Assembly: GCA_029204225.1 (NCBI GenBank)
Contig: CM055093.1
Span: 47,996,354 to 48,060,353, forward strand
Origin: Diphasiastrum complanatum
Lineage: Eukaryota > Streptophyta > Lycopodiopsida > Lycopodiales > Lycopodiaceae
Direction of reading: 5' to 3'
DNA: 64,000 nt
Positions 61,280-64,000 of the stretch are shown here, in pieces (position 1 is the stretch's first letter; the number at the start of each line of letters is the position of its first letter). Position numbers and translations under genes: made by a program. The notes beneath the pieces are model-generated. The model was not told the DNA's origin. It did no database searches and worked only from the letters and a program-made list of their open reading frames with translations.

Positions 61280-63400
61280 TTCAATTCTACGTGGTTCTAA
61301 CTTTAAAATTATCATAATCAGTGAGATTGATTTTGTAGACAAACATGGGAACTTCAGCATCTGCTCCTCTTCTTTTGTTTGAGGATACCGGTCCTTTGAC
61401 AATTTGAGACCTAGGTCCATTGGCGAGTGAGCTAACTTGCAATTCATCAAAGTATATCTGATTAGCATATTGTAAATGTACCTTTATTGAGTGATGTGGA
61501 TCAGTCTTTTCTCTTTGTATCTTTGGATTCGAATATTGAGGTAGTAATGAGCTTCGCCCAGATATGTCATGTCGAATTCTGAGGACAACATTCATTTTGC
61601 ATCTTTTATTAGTTCGACACTATCGTTGAATAGCAGTGTGTCGTCCACGTGCAGTATAATGATAATAAAAGAATGCTACACTAACTTGAAGTAGATAATC
61701 GAATTTGAAGTGCTTGGATTATAAGCATGTTCAATTTGAAAAATGTTTATTCTTTGGAACTAACCTCTAGCAAATTGCTTCAATCCATAAAGTGCTCTAT
61801 GGAGTTTGCATACATGATTTTCTTTGTCGTTGATAAAAATAACCTTTGGGTTGTATCATGTAGATATCTTTTTCAAAAACTCCATTCAAATAGGTTGTCT
61901 GTACATCCATCTAATGTATCTCTAGAATCATTGCAAGTAGCATATGATAGTGCTTAGGAAAATCGGCATAGTCTAGGAATGGAACCGATAACTTTTTTCA
62001 AAAACTAACTTCAAAGATATAATGCAAAATGTTGACTTCTTAAAAAAGTTTATTGTGTTAATAATTTTATGTTTAGTAAAATAAATGTAGCATTCTAAAC
62101 TGTTGGCTTTTGAATACAAAAAATGCATGCATGTTATTTTAATATTTCAAGAAACCATGTAAACTTTGAAATGGGGAAGTTCTACCTTGTAAGTGCTCGA
62201 TCTTTTGTACAATTTGTAAACCTCTTGATACATGGCTAATTTCTAATCTTATAACACATTTGTACCATAAAAATAATTGTTGGACCGAGCTAGTTTGATG
62301 CCCAAGAAAAATAGTTGGATGCCAGAGATCTTTACTATTGATGCACTATTTTTTAAGGAGGCTAGCTACTATAATAGATGGCAATCTTTGATGCTTGTAG
62401 GATTTTAGAATGCAACATTTTTGAGTTGAAGGTTTTAAAAGGCATTATTTTTCAAAAGCCGACATCCATTGAAAGATATAGGATATTAGAGGAAAAATTA
62501 AGGGAGTTTCTTGAGCACTAGCATATGATAGAAAAGTTCTGATTGAAGAATGCTTAACTACGGGATCAAAAGTCTCAGTATAGTCAATATTCTGAGATCT
62601 GAAAAAGAAAAATATTGTGACAAGTCGAGCTTTTCTTTGATCTATACTTCCATCAACTTTGTATTTGATCTTGAATATCCATTTACAATCAACTACATTT
62701 CTGCTTGCGAGTAATTCGACAATAGTCCAAGTTTGGTTCTTGATTAGAGATGGATATTCATTATCCATAGCTTCTTTCTAGAGATCGGAGTCTGATTGAC
62801 TGAGAGCATCTCCGACAGTAGTCGGCTCTTGAATGAAATAACAAGTATATTCATCAATGTACCTATTAGGTGGTCTACGATCTCTTGTCGGATCTTCTAC
62901 GAGATGAATGAGGCTAATAATCATTTCCTTGGTGTTGTGGTTGTTGAGCTACATCTTCTTCTGATTCATTACTGATAAGTTGTTCATCTGCAATTGACAT
63001 ATTTAAACCTTTAATAGGAATGGTCAAATTGAAAATAGGACTGTCTAATAGTTCGACTATCTAAGTTTTGCCCTTATCTTTCAGGTTGATAAACTAATCC
63101 TTGATAAAGATAACATCTCGGCTAGTGAATATCTTCGTTCAATGAAATCATTCAGCTTATAAGCTTTATCTTAAGTAGTATAACCAATGAAAATGGATTT
63201 GATATTGTGAGAGTCCATCTTCTTCTTGATCTCATGCGATATCTGTGCATAGGCAATACATCCAAAAACTATGAGATTCAATAGTGATGGTTTGGAGCCT
63301 CTCCAAACTTCATAATGTGTTTTGTTTGAGAGCCCTTTAGTCGAGCATATGTTCTAAATATAAGCTACAATTGAAAAAGCTTCAGCTTAGAAAAACTTGT
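61280..63400 (-). pseudogene. pol: Second, decayed family II copia copy (RT and integrase part)
   Basis: The minus strand parallels 13200-14620. RT opening NQTWTIVELLASRNVVDCKW and FKIKYKVDGSIDQRKARLV stand at 62445-62768. The catalytic box appears as HVDD near 61640 (Tyr to His). Integrase tail text ('ctgtgcataggcaatacatcc') lies near 63250. Stops and shifts occur throughout. Gag, protease and LTRs are not visible, so this is an older, truncated copy than 11866-17914. Confidence 0.8.
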
Positions 63401-64000
63401 GAAAGTACTGTACTTTAGGACCATAAATGGATCTACAAAAGATCCACAAGAGTGATTGGATGCTTGCTTAATAATCTATCAAAAAACTAGACACAAAAAA
63501 GTTGATCTAGATTGGCAATTTGACAAACAACAAGCATTAACAATCAAAAGCATTGATAAACATTGAAATCCGAGCCCACACGTGTGTACTACAAGCTATA
63601 GTACGGCCTTCAACCTGAGAAACAAGTAGAAATTGATTTGGTTTCATTTGGATCACAAAAACTCAATGTACATAGTGAACTAGCTTGAGATTGCCAATGA
63701 GCTCCAAAAATTTTCTATCTTCTCACTATGGAGAGAGGGAATACATAGAATGATTGTTAGGACAGAATTTAGCTAGGTCGCAATTGGTAGTTAGCCACAA
63801 TGAGTTGTAGATCGCAATAAGCATTGATTGTAGAGGTCTAGTGACATAGCACCTCTTGATTTCATTTGTCAATTTGGACCAATCATATTGTTAGATGCAC
63901 CAAAATGGTCCAATCATTCTAAGAGGTGGCATGTAGGTGGTCCAATCAAAGTAAGAGGTGATTTTAGAGAGGTCCAATTATGTTACTCCATTACCACTCT
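63401..64000. other. Leader-like text and short repeats
   Basis: CACACGTGTG at 63577-63586 suggests leader or LTR sequence of the family III/IV type. From about 63850 to 63985 'ggtccaatca' and 'taagaggtg' words recur three to four times. No coding motif is visible. Confidence 0.4.

Overview
This window looks like retrotransposon-dominated nuclear DNA of a land plant. The evidence is Ty1/copia polyproteins throughout, primer-binding sites matching the plant initiator tRNA-Met (TGGTATCAGAGC), a CACTA-type transposase fragment with a plant DUF4216-like region, short GT-AG introns, AT-rich spacers and very long (GA)n/(CT)n tracts. I saw no tRNA, rRNA, organellar or bacterial-type operon. The window does not identify the species. 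A large, repeat-rich genome (fern, lycophyte, bryophyte or gymnosperm) is a guess.

Layout. 1-2280: a copia remnant (family I: LTR, PBS, broken gag). 2281-6733: spacer with (GA)54. 6734-9519: a ~1.1-kb inverted repeat with LTR-like arms around a fragment of a different LTR. 9789-11865: short tandem duplications and unresolved DNA. 11866-17914: a minus-strand copia element (family II), nearly complete in layout but full of stops and frameshifts, whose LTRs carry a ~52-bp minisatellite. 19325-23741: CACTA-like termini and a minus-strand, intron-containing DUF4216 transposase fragment, next to an unidentified 341-codon reading frame. 26711-27200: an inverted-motif array. 28530-29814: a GC-richer patch with a spliced hypothetical gene.

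33490-36265: copia family III copy D (LTR, PBS, and an intact gag-protease frame cut off before integrase). 36637-37715: a family I gag with two PBS-like sites. 38765-39732: a tandem duplication holding three long (CT)n tracts and an adjacent hairpin, ending at another PBS. 40913-42020: gag and LTR of a further copia element (F). 43035-51465: a nested pair in which family III element B has inserted into the 5' leader of a family IV element (A/G). 51480-52970: a candidate spliced gene with a GIY-YIG nuclease domain, the most unusual gene here. 53610-59020: family IV copy C with both LTRs. 59571-60596: a composite repeat with a near-perfect foldback core. 60599-60925: a Ty3/gypsy reverse transcriptase fragment. 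61280-63400: a second, heavily decayed family II copy.

How the parts relate. Almost all coding capacity belongs to mobile elements. Gag packages the RNA, protease matures the polyprotein, RT-RNase H copies RNA primed by initiator tRNA-Met, and integrase inserts the cDNA. No copy here encodes all of these intact. Copies D, B, A/G and C share a CACACGTGTG palindrome (a G-box core) in LTRs and leaders, which suggests a shared regulatory input. Coordinates of diverged LTR edges are by eye and approximate.
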